Source: Nitrosomonadales bacterium
GTDB taxonomy: Bacteria > Pseudomonadota > Gammaproteobacteria > Burkholderiales > Gallionellaceae
DNA length: 64,000 bases
Assembly (NCBI GenBank): GCA_016234685.1
Contig: JACRAT010000021.1
Coordinates: forward strand, 60,311 to 124,310
Direction: 5' to 3'
Shown here: positions 32,465-44,639 of the stretch, piece after piece
How positions within the stretch are numbered: the stretch's first letter is position 1
How the letters are laid out: every line of letters begins with the position of its first letter
The notes under the pieces: generated by a model
What the model saw: the letters and a program-made list of their open reading frames with translations, nothing else
What the model was told of the DNA's origin: nothing
Databases searched by the model: none
Made by a program: the position numbers and the translations under genes

Positions 32465-35035
32465 TTAATCAGCCCGAGGATGAGCCTTCTTGCTGCGCAG
32501 CAGCTTGTATAGTTCGAACCACAGTACGCTGCCGAGTCCGGCGGCCAGACAGAGCAGGAGTTGCTGCGGCGTGAGGCTGGCGAAGTGGAACACGTTGCGC
32601 AGGAAGGGCAGGTTGAGCGACAGCAAGAGGAAGCTGAATGCGCCGCCCGTCACCCACCACAGCGCCGGGTTGGGGGTGCGCAGGGAGCGCAGCAGGCTGT
32701 GCTGCCAGGAGCGATTGACGAGGATCAGGCTGAGGTTGCCGATCACCAGCGTGGTGAAGCTCATGGCGCGGGCTTCCGTCTCTGATGCGCCCAGACTCAG
32801 GCTGTAGCCTTGAACGGCGAGCGCGGCGATCAGCACGGAGAGGCCTTGCAGCAGGCTCAATATCAGGATGCGGCGGCTGAACAGCGGATGGCGCGGGTCG
32901 CGTGGCGGGCGATGCATCAAGCCGCGTTCTGCCGGTTCGGCCTCGAAGGCGATGGAGCAGGCCGGGTTGATTATCATCTCTAGGAACACGATGTGAACCG
33001 GGGCGAACACCGGCGGCCAGCCCAGCAGCAGGGGGATGAGCGCCAGCCCGGCGATGGGGAGGTGGACGGCGAAGATGTAGGCCATCGCTTTGCGCAGATT
33101 GTCGAAGATGCCGCGCCCGATGCGCACGGCGTGGACGATGGAGGCGAAGTCGTCGTCCAGTAGCACCAGCGCCGCCGCTTCGCGCGCCACGTCGGTGCCG
33201 CGCGCGCCCATGGCGATGCCGATGTGGGCGGCTTTCAGCGCGGGGGCATCGTTCACGCCGTCGCCGGTCATCGCCACGATCTCGCCGCCGTCTTTGAGCG
33301 CGTTGACCAAACGCAGTTTTTGCTCGGGAACCATGCGCGCGTAGATGTTGCTGAGGCGGATGCGCTCGCGCAGCATTGCGTCGTCCATCTGGCTGAGCTC
33401 CGCGCCGCTGATGACGCCGCCGCTACCGACCTCCAGACCGATCTGTCCGGCGATCGCCAGCGCCGTGGCGGGATAGTCGCCGGTAATCATCACCACGCGG
33501 ATGCCTGCCGTGGCGCATTCTTTGAGCGCGGAGGAGACGGTGGGGCGTACAGGGTCGGCGAGGCCGACCAGCCCGAGGAACTCGAAATCGAAATCATGCT
33601 GGTACTCCGGCCAATCTTCGCCGCTCCAGTTGGCGCGCGCCACGCCCAGCACCCGCATCCCTTGCGCCGCGAGGGCGTTCACCTGCTCGGCGAGGTTGGC
33701 TTGTTGCGCTGCGTCAAAATGGCAAAGATCGGCCACCGCCTCCGGCGCGCCCTTGGTCGCCACGACGAACTCGGCGCGGTCATGCGCTTTCCATACGTGG
33801 GAAAGGGCGAGCAGATCGGGCGACAAGGAGTATTCGTGCGCCAGCTTCCAGTCGCCATGCAGATGTTCGGTGTTCGTCAGATGGGTGACGCCCACGGCAT
33901 GCAGGGCTTTTTCCATCGGATCGAAAGGCGCGGTCTCGCTGGAAAGGATGGCGAACTCGACCAGTTGGTGGAAGGCCTCGGGCAGCGGGGTATCGCTGAT
34001 GGCGTGAGAGGCTGCTCCCACTACCAACTGCTGCACCGCCATGCGGTTCTGCGTCAGCGTGCCGGTCTTGTCCACGCACAGCACCGTGGCCGAGCCCAGC
34101 GCTTCTACTGTGGGTACGCGGCGAGTCAGCACGCGGTGCTTGGAGATGCGCCAAGCGCCCATCGCCATGAAGACGGCGAGGATCACCGGGTATTCTTCGG
34201 GCAGGATGGACATGGCCAGCGTGATGCCGGAAAGCAGCCCGTGCAGCCAATCGCCGCGCAGTAGGCCATACAGCGTCAACAGCAGCAGGCTCAGTAGCAC
34301 GCCGATGATGGCGAGGCGGCGCACCAATTGGCCGATCTCTTTTTGCAGCGGCGTGGTTTCGATGGTTTGCGCTTGTAGGGCGCGGCCTATCTTGCCGATC
34401 TCGGTGTGCGGCCCGGTCGCCAACACTTGCGCCATGCCGCGCCCTTGCACCACCAGCGTGCCGGAATAGATGTAGGGTAGATCGTCGCCGCCGGGCGGGG
34501 GGAGCGAGTCGGGTTGATCCGCCCCATCCGCTTTTGCCAGCTTGCGCACCGCTGCTGACTCTCCGGTCAGCAGCGACTCATCTGCCGTGAAGTCATTGCA
34601 GGAGATCAGTACGGCATCGGCGGCTACGCGGTCGCCTTCGGTGAGGATCAGCAAGTCGCCGCGCACCACTTCGCGTCCGGCGATGCGCTGTTCGATGCCC
34701 TCGCGCAACACCAGCGCGCGCGGGCTGGTCAGGTCACGCAGCGCTTCCAGCACCCGTTCGGTCTTCAACTCCTGATAGATGGTGATGCCCATCACCACGA
34801 ACACGAAACCCAGCAGCATCAGCGCATCGCCCACGTCGCCCAGCAGCAGATAGATCGCCCCGGCGGAGACCAGCAGCAGGAACATCGGTTCGCGCAGCAC
34901 TTCCAGCGCGATAGCCTGCACATTGCGCGGATCGGCCACCGGCAACTCGTTGCCGCCATCTTTGCGCAGCCTAGCCCGGGACTCGACAAGCGAGAGGCCG
35001 CGCGGGGCAGTTCGGTCGGAATCGGCAGGCTTCAT
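32465..35035 (-). CDS. Cation-transporting P-type ATPase (Ca2+/Mg2+ ATPase-like)
   Basis: The 856-residue protein has the P-type ATPase elements in order: actuator TADESLLTGESAAV, phosphorylation site VLCVDKTGTLTQN, nucleotide-domain FVVATKGAPEAV, hinge MITGDYPATA and MTGDGVNDAPALKAAHIG. The helix-4 motif reads SILPEEYPVIL instead of PEGL, a variant found in a bacterial subgroup of the SERCA/PMCA-like pumps. No N-terminal CxxC metal-binding domain is present, which argues against a heavy-metal pump. The ion is not certain. The start chosen (ATG 35035) has GAAAGG upstream; a TTG at 35068 is in frame. Confidence 0.9.
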   Translation of the reverse strand: MKPADSDRTAPRGLSLVESRARLRKDGGNELPVADPRNVQAIALEVLREPMFLLLVSAGAIYLLLGDVGDALMLLGFVFVVMGITIYQELKTERVLEALRDLTSPRALVLREGIEQRIAGREVVRGDLLILTEGDRVAADAVLISCNDFTADESLLTGESAAVRKLAKADGADQPDSLPPPGGDDLPYIYSGTLVVQGRGMAQVLATGPHTEIGKIGRALQAQTIETTPLQKEIGQLVRRLAIIGVLLSLLLLTLYGLLRGDWLHGLLSGITLAMSILPEEYPVILAVFMAMGAWRISKHRVLTRRVPTVEALGSATVLCVDKTGTLTQNRMAVQQLVVGAASHAISDTPLPEAFHQLVEFAILSSETAPFDPMEKALHAVGVTHLTNTEHLHGDWKLAHEYSLSPDLLALSHVWKAHDRAEFVVATKGAPEAVADLCHFDAAQQANLAEQVNALAAQGMRVLGVARANWSGEDWPEYQHDFDFEFLGLVGLADPVRPTVSSALKECATAGIRVVMITGDYPATALAIAGQIGLEVGSGGVISGAELSQMDDAMLRERIRLSNIYARMVPEQKLRLVNALKDGGEIVAMTGDGVNDAPALKAAHIGIAMGARGTDVAREAAALVLLDDDFASIVHAVRIGRGIFDNLRKAMAYIFAVHLPIAGLALIPLLLGWPPVFAPVHIVFLEMIINPACSIAFEAEPAERGLMHRPPRDPRHPLFSRRILILSLLQGLSVLIAALAVQGYSLSLGASETEARAMSFTTLVIGNLSLILVNRSWQHSLLRSLRTPNPALWWVTGGAFSFLLLSLNLPFLRNVFHFASLTPQQLLLCLAAGLGSVLWFELYKLLRSKKAHPRAD

Positions 35036-35114
35036 GGATACAACCTTTCTTTCAGCGAGGGCGGGCAATCGGTTAATCTACGCACCCTGATTTTGCCGCA
35101 AACCCGACGCTGCC

Positions 35115-35654
35115 GTGCCAAGAAAACTGTTCAGAAAATTCCTGCCTGACCACGAAACCATCCGGCAAAGCCGCTGGATACGGCCTTTCGGCTCATGGCT
35201 GCATCATCCCAATCTGTGGCATCTCAACCGACATTCGGTGGCGGGAGGGGTGGCGGTAGGCCTGTTCGCCGGGCTGATCCCAGGTCCGTTGCAGATGCTG
35301 AGCGGTGCGCTGCTGGCGATTGTGTTCAGAGTCAACCTGCCGGTTGCCGTGTTCACCACACTGTATACCAACCCGCTCACCATCGTGCCGCTCTACGTGC
35401 TCGCCTACGAATACGGCGCGGTGCTCACCGGCGCACACAACGGCGGCCTAGCCAACCTCGCCCCGCCAGAACTGAGCTGGGACAACTGGCTCACCCCGCT
35501 GCTCGTCTGGCTGGAATCCATGGGCCGCCCCTTCTTCATCGGCCTGCCCATGCTCGGCCTGACGCTGGCGCTGCTGGGCTATGTGACCGCACGGCTGCTG
35601 TGGAAATTATGGGTGATCCGGGAATGGCGTAAGCGCGCCGCGCGGCGGGCGTGA
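35115..35654 (+). CDS. DUF2062-type membrane protein
   Basis: The 179-residue protein has the family features: a basic start, W.LNRHSVAGGVAVGLFAGLIPGPLQM, then TLYTNPLTIVPLYVLAYEYGA and a C-terminal membrane segment with a basic tail. It starts at GTG 35115. Divergent from the P-type ATPase. Function is unknown. Confidence 0.85.
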   Translation: MPRKLFRKFLPDHETIRQSRWIRPFGSWLHHPNLWHLNRHSVAGGVAVGLFAGLIPGPLQMLSGALLAIVFRVNLPVAVFTTLYTNPLTIVPLYVLAYEYGAVLTGAHNGGLANLAPPELSWDNWLTPLLVWLESMGRPFFIGLPMLGLTLALLGYVTARLLWKLWVIREWRKRAARRA

Positions 35655-35772
35655 GCCATTTGGTGGTGCGCCGGAGGGCTTGGGGCGGAGTGCGGAGCTT
35701 GTCGCAGAGTGGGTGCGCTTGCGCTCGTTGCCGCATTTGCGGGGGCGACAGGATCAGGTTGCTAACTGGCTT

Positions 35773-35813
35773 CCCCGTGCCGATACGCTTCGACAGGCTC
35801 AGCGCGAACGGGG
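35773..35813. repeat. REP-like extragenic palindromic element
   Basis: The segment contains CTTCGACAGGCTCAGCGCGA, followed by ACGG, which resembles a widespread extragenic repeat of proteobacteria. Flanking CCCCG and CGGGG and inner CGCT/AGCG allow a hairpin. The rest of the 248-base gap (35655-35902) shows no gene. Confidence 0.7.
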
Positions 35814-35902
35814 CTGAAGGATGCTGAGGCAAGGGTGGTAGATGTGCAAGCGGGTTGAACTCTAAGGGTGGGTGAGCGGGGCTGTCAATCGCTGGCGCGG
35901 GT

Positions 35903-38459
<2,557 letters not shown>

Positions 38460-38473
<14 letters not shown>

Positions 38474-39125
38474 AGCGTTTCAATTCAGCCGGGTGGATGA
38501 TCTCGATCTGCTCGCGCCCGAGTTTCACCCAGCCTTGTTCGGCGAATTGCTTGAGCAGTCGGCTGACCATCTCACGCACACTGCCGAGTTCGTCCGCCAG
38601 CGCCTGATGGGTGATGTGGATGGGGCTGGTCTTGCTGAGCAGCAGGGCGGCCAGACGCTGATCCAGCTTCTGGAAGGCGACGGCGGAGACCAGTTGCATC
38701 AGGTCGGTGAGGCGTTCCGAGAATAGGCTGAAGATGTAGTCGCGGAAGGTTTCCAGCGTGGAGACCAAATGCCGGAAGGCGGCGGGCTGCAACAACACCA
38801 GTTCGACATCCTGTTCGGCCAGTCCGCGTGCGTGATAGCGGGTGTGGCCCATCAAACAGCTACTGGTGAGGATGCAGCTTTCTCCGGGACAGATGCGGTA
38901 GAGCTGCAACTCACGTCCGCTGGGGGCGGCCTTGATGACGCGCACGCTGCCGGAAAGCAGTAGCGGGAATCCCTGACAGGCTTGATTCTCGTCGAAGATC
39001 ACCGTGCCTGCCGGGATGCGCATGGTGTGCGCAGTAGCCAGCACTTCGTCCAGTTGATTGGCTGGCAGCTCTCCCAGCATGGGGTAGAGCTGTAGCAGTC
39101 TGGGGCGGAGCGTCGCTTGCAACAT
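38460..39125 (-). CDS. Crp/Fnr family transcriptional regulator
   Basis: The 221-residue protein has an N-terminal cyclic-nucleotide-binding-fold sensor (GTVIFDENQACQGFPLLLSGSVRVIKAAPSGRE) and a C-terminal helix-turn-helix (ITHQALADELGSVREMVSRLLKQF). The FNR N-terminal Fe-S cysteine cluster is absent, so it is not FNR itself. Its stop overlaps yihY. The effector is unknown. Confidence 0.9.
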
Positions 39126-39130
39126 CGCGT

Positions 39131-40663
39131 TTATGCGCCTGGACGCATGTGCGGGAACAGGATCACGTCGCGGATGCTGGCCGCGTCGGTCAGTAGCATG
39201 ACCAGACGGTCGATGCCGATGCCTTCGCCAGCAGTGGGCGGCAGGCCGTGTTCCAGTGCGCGGATGTAGTCGTTGTCCTTGAACATGGCTTCTTCATCGC
39301 CGGCGTCCTTGGCGGCGACTTGGGCATCGAAACGGGCTTCCTGGTCTTCAGGGTCGTTCAGCTCGGAGAAACCGTTGGCGATCTCGCGACCGACGATGAA
39401 TAGTTCGAAGCGTTCGGTGATGCCGGGGCGGCTGTCGGAGGCGCGAGCCAGCGGCGAGACTTCCACCGGATAGTCGACGATGAAGGTCGGCTCGAACAAC
39501 AGATGTTCGGAGAGCTCCTCGAACAGCGAGAGTTGCAGGCCGCCGAGTCCGTCATCGGGCTTGTGCTTGGCCTTCAGGTCTTGCAATTCGGAGAGCAGGA
39601 ATTCGCGGTCGTTCAGTTGCTCATCAGAGAATTGCGGGTGGTATTTCTGGATCGCTTGATTGATGGTTAGGCGATGGAAGGGCTGGCCTAGGTCGAGCTC
39701 TTTGCCTTGGTAGCTGATGACGGTGGTGCCGAGCACCTTGCGCGCGACTTCGCGGAACAGGTTCTCGGTGAAGTCCATCAGATATTTGTAGTCACGATAG
39801 GCTTCGTAGAATTCGATCATGGTGAACTCGGGGTTGTGGCGTGTGGACAATCCCTCGTTGCGGAAGTTGCGGTTGATCTCGAATACCTTCTCGAAGCCGC
39901 CGACCACCAGTCGCTTGAGATACAGCTCGGGCGCGATGCGCAGGAACATTTCCATGTCCAGTGCGTTGTGATGGGTGACGAAAGGCTTGGCCGATGCGCC
40001 GCCGGGGATGGGGTGCAGCATCGGGGTCTCGACTTCGAGGTAGTCGTGGCGCAGGAAGAATTCGCGAATGGCTTGGATCACCTTGCTGCGGGTGATGAAA
40101 GTCTTGCGTGTCTCTTCGTTGGTGATGAGGTCGATGTAGCGCTGACGGTACTTTTGTTCTTGGTCGGTGAGGCCGTGGAATTTTTCCGGCAGCGGGCGCA
40201 GCGACTTGGTCAGCAGGCGCAAGGAGGTGACGCGCACCGAAAGTTCGCCGGTCTTGGTTTTGAACAGTACGCCAGACGCGCCTAGGATGTCGCCAAGATC
40301 ATAATGTTTGAAGGCGGCATGGGGGGCTTCGCCAGTGTCGTTATTGCTGATGAACAGCTGGATGCGGCCATTCATATCTTGAATGGTGGCAAAGCTGGCC
40401 TTGCCCATCACTCGCTTGAGCATCATGCGACCCGCTACCGAAACCTGAATGGCGAGGGCTTCCAGCTCTTCTGCGGTCTTTTCGCTATATTCGGAATGAA
40501 GCTCTCCGGAAAGATGTAGACGCGCGAAGTCGTTCGGGAAGGCGATACCAGTTTGGCGCAAGGTGCTCAATTTGGCGCGCCGCTCGGCGACGATCTGGTT
40601 GTCGTGTACGTCACTTTGCTCGTTTTCGTTGGGTTGCAAGGGCTGGGATGTTTGCGTGGTCAT
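39131..40663 (-). CDS. lysS: Lysyl-tRNA synthetase (class II)
   Basis: The 510-residue enzyme has the N-terminal anticodon-binding OB fold ([23 protein letters not shown]) and the class II catalytic core with motif 2 ([21 protein letters not shown]) in shortened form [11 protein letters not shown] and motif 3 ([14 protein letters not shown]). Its length is normal. It lies upstream of the Crp/Fnr gene with a five-base gap and may be co-transcribed with it. Confidence 0.97.
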   Translation of the reverse strand: MTTQTSQPLQPNENEQSDVHDNQIVAERRAKLSTLRQTGIAFPNDFARLHLSGELHSEYSEKTAEELEALAIQVSVAGRMMLKRVMGKASFATIQDMNGRIQLFISNNDTGEAPHAAFKHYDLGDILGASGVLFKTKTGELSVRVTSLRLLTKSLRPLPEKFHGLTDQEQKYRQRYIDLITNEETRKTFITRSKVIQAIREFFLRHDYLEVETPMLHPIPGGASAKPFVTHHNALDMEMFLRIAPELYLKRLVVGGFEKVFEINRNFRNEGLSTRHNPEFTMIEFYEAYRDYKYLMDFTENLFREVARKVLGTTVISYQGKELDLGQPFHRLTINQAIQKYHPQFSDEQLNDREFLLSELQDLKAKHKPDDGLGGLQLSLFEELSEHLLFEPTFIVDYPVEVSPLARASDSRPGITERFELFIVGREIANGFSELNDPEDQEARFDAQVAAKDAGDEEAMFKDNDYIRALEHGLPPTAGEGIGIDRLVMLLTDAASIRDVILFPHMRPGA

Positions 40664-40802
40664 GGCGAGTTTCTGGATGGTAAGTAGGGTGCGCAGCTAT
40701 ATAGTGCATCGCGCGCATGTCGCGAATTATACCTTTATAAGGAAGCTTGAAACATGTCAGCGGTTTGCATGAATACAATATTCACAAGAATGGCGGATTT
40801 GC

Positions 40803-40832
40803 TTGACCGTGCTGGCTTTCCCTTGATATAAA
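40803..40832 (+). promoter_or_regulatory. Promoter for hupB
   Basis: TTGACC (40803-40808), 18 bases, TATAAA (40827-40832). It precedes the HU gene by about 64 bases. Confidence 0.65.
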
Positions 40833-40895
40833 GCGTCCCTGACGATTTTACCGCGTTACCGAGTGTTCAATAAACCAAGGGAAAAGGGGGGGTGT

Positions 40896-41171
40896 GTGAG
40901 TAATAAATCTGATTTGATCGATGCAATTGCCAATTCTGCGGATATTTCCAAGGCTGCAGCCGGACGTGCTTTGGACGCGACTGTCGAAGCAATCATGGAA
41001 GCTTTGAAGAATGGTGGCACAGTGAATCTGGTTGGTTTCGGCAATTTCTACGTGGGTGAGCGCGCTGAGCGCAGCGGCCGCAATCCACGCACTGGGGATG
41101 CTATCAAGATCAGCGCAGCGAAGACGCCTAAATTTCGCGCTGGCAAAAAGTTAAAAGATGCTGTAAACTAG
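40896..41171 (+). CDS. hupB: DNA-binding protein HU
   Basis: The 91-residue nucleoid protein starts at GTG 40896 behind AAAAGGGGGGG and reads [20 protein letters not shown]. The DNA-binding arm is recognised by [21 protein letters not shown] and the [13 protein letters not shown] tail. An upstream GTG at 40863 is in frame but gives an atypical extension. Confidence 0.96.
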   Translation: MSNKSDLIDAIANSADISKAAAGRALDATVEAIMEALKNGGTVNLVGFGNFYVGERAERSGRNPRTGDAIKISAAKTPKFRAGKKLKDAVN

Positions 41172-41182
41172 CGGTCTTGATT

Positions 41183-41258
41183 GGGTGCTTAGCTCAGCTG
41201 GTAGAGCACCGCCCTTACAAGGCGATTGTCGGCGGTTCGATCCCGTCAGCACCCACCA
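41183..41258 (+). tRNA. tRNA-Val (anticodon TAC)
   Basis: The acceptor stem GGGTGCT pairs with AGCACCC, followed by A and encoded CCA. Anticodon loop CTTACAA gives TAC, and the T-arm contains GGTTCGATCC. 76 nt including CCA. Confidence 0.96.
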
Positions 41259-41288
41259 GAATAAGGTGGTGAAGCAGTAAAAGTTTAT

Positions 41289-41365
41289 GGAGTGGTAGTT
41301 CAGTTGGTTAGAATACCGGCCTGTCACGCCGGGGGTCGCGGGTTCGAGTCCCGTCCACTCCGCCA
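41289..41365 (+). tRNA. tRNA-Asp (anticodon GTC)
   Basis: The acceptor stem GGAGTGG pairs with CCACTCC, discriminator G and encoded CCA. Anticodon loop CTGTCAC gives GTC, and the T-arm reads GGGTTCGAGTCCC. It lies 30 bases after tRNA-Val and is probably co-transcribed. Confidence 0.96.
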
Positions 41366-41371
41366 ACTAAA

Positions 41372-41397
41372 AGGCGAACGTAAAGTTCGCCTTTTTT
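41372..41397 (+). terminator. Terminator after tRNA-Asp
   Basis: AGGCGAAC (41372-41379), loop GTAAA, GTTCGCCT (41385-41392) and a T-run. Confidence 0.88.
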
Positions 41398-41431
41398 CAT
41401 GTGGTTCTCAATCTCCATCGGGTAAGTGCTT

Positions 41432-43318
41432 ATGTTCGATTTCGTGCATGAAAAAAAACGTCTGGTGCAAATTGTCTTGCTGCTCATCATTCTGCCGTTT
41501 GCTTTTTGGGGGGTGGATTCCTATCAGAAGTCGGGCGGGGCTGAGTTCCTTGCCAAGGTGAATGGCGAAAAAGTCAGCCAGCAGGAATTCGACAATGTTC
41601 TGCAACAGCAGCAGGGGCGGATGAAAGAGATGATGGGGGCGGCTTTTGATCCGGCGATGTTCGATAAACCTGAGATCAAGCTATCTATCTTGGAGAATCT
41701 GGTTAACCAGAAATTACTGTCTGCTCAGGCCAAGGCTGCGGGATTGACGATAAGCGACGAGCAATTGGCGCGGGTCATCGCCGGAATCGAGGCTTTCCAG
41801 AAGGATGGGAAATTCGACAAACAACGCTATGAGTCTTTGCTGTCCATGCAGCAAATGACACCGCTGATCTTCGAGGGGCGGGTGAAGCAAGAGTTGCTTC
41901 TGCGTCAGCTTACTGATGCTTACTCTCAGGGCGGTTACGCGACCAAGTCGATTGCCGATGATTTGATCCGTCTGACTGAGCAACAGCGCAACGTCAGTAT
42001 CGCTCCGGTTTCTGCATCTTCTTATTTGGCCCAAACCAAGGTCAGTGAGGTGGAGATCAAGGCGTATTACGATAAGAATCAACAGGAATTCCAGATCCCA
42101 GAGCAAGTCCGCGTCGAAAGCGTCGTTCTTTCGGTCGATGCACTGCTGTCGCAAGTGGATGTGAGTGATGCGGATCTGAAGAAATTCTACGAAGAGCATC
42201 AGGCGGACTTTGGCGCGCCGGAGCAGCGTCAGGCGGCGCATATCCTGATTTCGGCGAGTGCACAGGCTCCTGCCGCAGAGCAGGGTGCTGCGAAAGCCAA
42301 GGCTCAGCAAATTTTGGATCAGATCAAGAAACAGCCCGCGAAGTTTGCTGAACTGGCCAAGCAATACTCTCAAGACCCTGGCTCTGCGGCGAATGGCGGC
42401 GACCTTGGCTATTTTGGTCGCGGTGCGATGGTCAAACCGTTCGAAGATGCTGCCTTCGCCCTGAGTGCTGGCGGGGTGAGTGAGCTAGTTCAGTCTGACT
42501 TTGGTTTCCATATCATCAAGGTATTGGCGATCAAGCCTAGCAGAACGGTAGCGTTTGATGAGGTGAAGGCGGTCATCGCTCAGAAGCTCAAGCAGCAGAA
42601 AGCCAATGACAAATTTGCCGAATTGGCCGAAAAGTTCAGTAACGCTGTTTATGAGCAAAGCGATACCCTCAAGCCGGCAGCCGAATTGGGTAAATTGCCG
42701 CTTCAGCAAAGTGCATGGCTGAGCAAGGGGCAGCCTGCTATCGAGCCTTGGACGGATAAGGTGTTGCAGGCGGTCTTTAGCGAGGATGTCGTAAAAAACA
42801 AACGCAATACCGCTGCTATCGAGATCGCGCCGAACACCTTGTTCTCTGCGCGCATGTTGGAGCACAAGCCTGCCAGTGCTCGTCCGCTGTCTGAAGTCAC
42901 TCCGCAAATTCGCCAGAAATTGTCGAATCAGCAAGCGCAAGCGCTGGCTGTCAAGCAAGGTAAGGAGTGGTTGGAGCAATCTCGGCGCGGTGAAGGAGTT
43001 GCGGCGAATTGGGGGGCGCCCAGGTTGGTCTCTCGTGCGCAACATACGGGGCTAGACGGCGATCTCATGCAGCAAGTGTTTCAAGCTGAGTCGACCAAGT
43101 TGCCGGTCTATGTTGGTGCAGAGAGTGGTCAGGGGTTCATTCTGGTCCGAGTTGAGGCCATCAAGAATATCGCGGCTATCGATGATGCCAAACGCGCCCG
43201 TTATATTCAGCAGTTGCGCCAGATCACTGGCGAAGAGTTGCTGGGGGCGTATCTGGATGACTCAAGAAAGCACGCAGACATCAGCATTCGGCAATTCGCC
43301 GAGGCGGAAAAGAAGTAA
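41432..43318 (+). CDS. ppiD: Periplasmic folding factor PpiD (SurA N-terminal and parvulin domains)
   Basis: The 628-residue protein has a short cytoplasmic start, one membrane anchor ([18 protein letters not shown]), a SurA-like N-terminal chaperone region ([17 protein letters not shown]) and a central parvulin domain ([38 protein letters not shown]). It assists folding of outer-membrane proteins at the periplasmic side. ATG 41432 is preferred over GTG 41426. It stands alone, with a terminator before and after. Confidence 0.94.
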   Translation: MFDFVHEKKRLVQIVLLLIILPFAFWGVDSYQKSGGAEFLAKVNGEKVSQQEFDNVLQQQQGRMKEMMGAAFDPAMFDKPEIKLSILENLVNQKLLSAQAKAAGLTISDEQLARVIAGIEAFQKDGKFDKQRYESLLSMQQMTPLIFEGRVKQELLLRQLTDAYSQGGYATKSIADDLIRLTEQQRNVSIAPVSASSYLAQTKVSEVEIKAYYDKNQQEFQIPEQVRVESVVLSVDALLSQVDVSDADLKKFYEEHQADFGAPEQRQAAHILISASAQAPAAEQGAAKAKAQQILDQIKKQPAKFAELAKQYSQDPGSAANGGDLGYFGRGAMVKPFEDAAFALSAGGVSELVQSDFGFHIIKVLAIKPSRTVAFDEVKAVIAQKLKQQKANDKFAELAEKFSNAVYEQSDTLKPAAELGKLPLQQSAWLSKGQPAIEPWTDKVLQAVFSEDVVKNKRNTAAIEIAPNTLFSARMLEHKPASARPLSEVTPQIRQKLSNQQAQALAVKQGKEWLEQSRRGEGVAANWGAPRLVSRAQHTGLDGDLMQQVFQAESTKLPVYVGAESGQGFILVRVEAIKNIAAIDDAKRARYIQQLRQITGEELLGAYLDDSRKHADISIRQFAEAEKK

Positions 43319-43346
43319 TTTCCCTTCATCGTTTTTGGTTTATTTA

Positions 43347-43377
43347 AGCCCCCGCCTTAACTGGCGGGGGCTTTTTT
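43347..43377 (+). terminator. Terminator after ppiD
   Basis: AGCCCCCGCC (43347-43356), loop TTAACT, GGCGGGGGCT (43363-43372) then TTTTT. Confidence 0.92.
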
Positions 43378-43440
43378 CTTGCTTATCCTTGGGAGGGGGA
43401 TTGTCGCAAACATAACATGCACCATTAATACATAATTTAA

Positions 43441-43469
43441 TTGACAACCATTTCGACTGCCAATATAGT
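43441..43469 (+). promoter_or_regulatory. Promoter of the ncgABC-nirK operon
   Basis: Perfect TTGACA (43441-43446), 17 bases, TATAGT (43464-43469). The operator pair begins at the last base of the -10 element, so it overlaps the expected transcription start. Confidence 0.8.
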
Positions 43470-43502
43470 GCGACAAAATGTCACATGCGACATTTTGTCG
43501 CA
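43469..43502. promoter_or_regulatory. Two abutting 17-bp palindromes, putative operators of the nirK operon
   Basis: Site 1 is TGCGACA-AAA-TGTCACA (43469-43485) and site 2 is TGCGACA-TTT-TGTCGCA (43486-43502). Together they also form a 16-bp inverted repeat with loop ACATGC (43467-43504). A further half-site TGTCGCA lies at 43402-43408. Position over +1 suggests repression. Confidence 0.8.
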
Positions 43503-43590
43503 CTGAAATGACTTCGCGCCGCAGCTAAATTTTCTGGCGCATTTTTTTAGTGAGATTTGATGTATTAGAAATCAATTATAGGGGGCGAGC

Positions 43591-44637
43591 ATGAAATGGT
43601 CTGCTGCAATAGCGTTGGTGCTGGTGTCGATGTTGGGGGCTGTACCGTCATTGGCTTGGGCTGAGGCACGTGAATTCAATCTTTCGATTGAAGAGGTTAC
43701 CATCGAAGTCGCGCCGGGCTTCGTCAATAAGGTGTTCGCTTTCAACGGGCAGGTTCCCGGCCCTTTGTTGCACGTCAAGGAGGGCGACGAGTTGACGGTG
43801 CACGTATCCAACAATACGACCTTGTCGCACACCATTCACTGGCATGGTGTCAATCAGATCGATTCTTGGCACATGGACGGCGTGCCTGCGGTTTCGCAGG
43901 ATGCGATCCAGCCGGGAGAGCTGTTCACTTACAAGTTCATCGTCGATCGTCCCGGTAGCCTCTGGTATCACTGTCACGTCAATGTCTGGGAGCATGTGGC
44001 GACACGCGGCATGTGGGGGCCTCTCGTCGTTGATCCCAAGAAGCCTAGCGATCTGGAGAAGAGGGTCACCAAGGACGCTATCCTGATGATGAACACTTGG
44101 GAGTCGACTTACGCCAACGCCTACGGCAAGGGCGGTGCGCCGCAGGATGTCTCGGATTATTTCTCCGTCAACGCCAAGTCGTTCCCCTACACCCAGCCGA
44201 TCCGCGTGAAGAAGGGTGATGTGCTGCGGATGCGTTTCTACGGTGCGGGCGACGAGTTCCATCAGATGCACATGCATGGACACGACATGCTGGTGACGCA
44301 CAAGGATGGCTACCCGCTGGCCCATCCCTATTATGTGGATACGGTTCCGGTCGGGCCGGGGGAGCGTTACGACGTGATCGTTGAGATGAAGAATTCCGGT
44401 CTGTTCGTGATGCACGACCACGTGGACAAGCACATGTCCAACAACGGCGCGATGTTGGGCGGCCCGCTGACCGTCTTCGAATATGACGGCACCAAGGTCG
44501 ATCCGTTCTATGCCTGGAAGGACAAGGTTTACGACCCCAACTTTTTCTACAGCGAATCGCTCAAGCAAGGTTATGGCCTGTTCAATAACGCAGGCTTCCA
44601 AGGCAAGGCGGTCGAGCAAGGCCGGAGGCGGAGATAA
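43591..44637 (+). CDS. ncgA: Two-domain multicopper oxidase (blue copper oxidase, NcgA-like)
   Basis: The 348-residue periplasmic protein has a signal peptide (to about SLAWAEA) and two cupredoxin domains. Copper ligands are visible as HTIHWHG, WYHCHVN, HQMHMHGHD and HDHVDKHM, the histidine set of the trinuclear centre plus the Cys of a type 1 site (HCH). Two-domain oxidases of this kind are encoded before nirK in ammonia oxidisers. It may oxidise Cu(I) or a small organic or nitrogen compound; the substrate is not settled. A basic tail (GRRRR) overlaps the next ribosome binding site. Confidence 0.88.
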   Translation: MKWSAAIALVLVSMLGAVPSLAWAEAREFNLSIEEVTIEVAPGFVNKVFAFNGQVPGPLLHVKEGDELTVHVSNNTTLSHTIHWHGVNQIDSWHMDGVPAVSQDAIQPGELFTYKFIVDRPGSLWYHCHVNVWEHVATRGMWGPLVVDPKKPSDLEKRVTKDAILMMNTWESTYANAYGKGGAPQDVSDYFSVNAKSFPYTQPIRVKKGDVLRMRFYGAGDEFHQMHMHGHDMLVTHKDGYPLAHPYYVDTVPVGPGERYDVIVEMKNSGLFVMHDHVDKHMSNNGAMLGGPLTVFEYDGTKVDPFYAWKDKVYDPNFFYSESLKQGYGLFNNAGFQGKAVEQGRRRR

Positions 44638-44639
44638 GC

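Noticed and set aside
43467..43504. Inverted repeat considered as a terminator for ppiD
   Set aside because: ppiD already has a strong terminator at 43347-43377, and this repeat has no T-run and sits directly behind a promoter.
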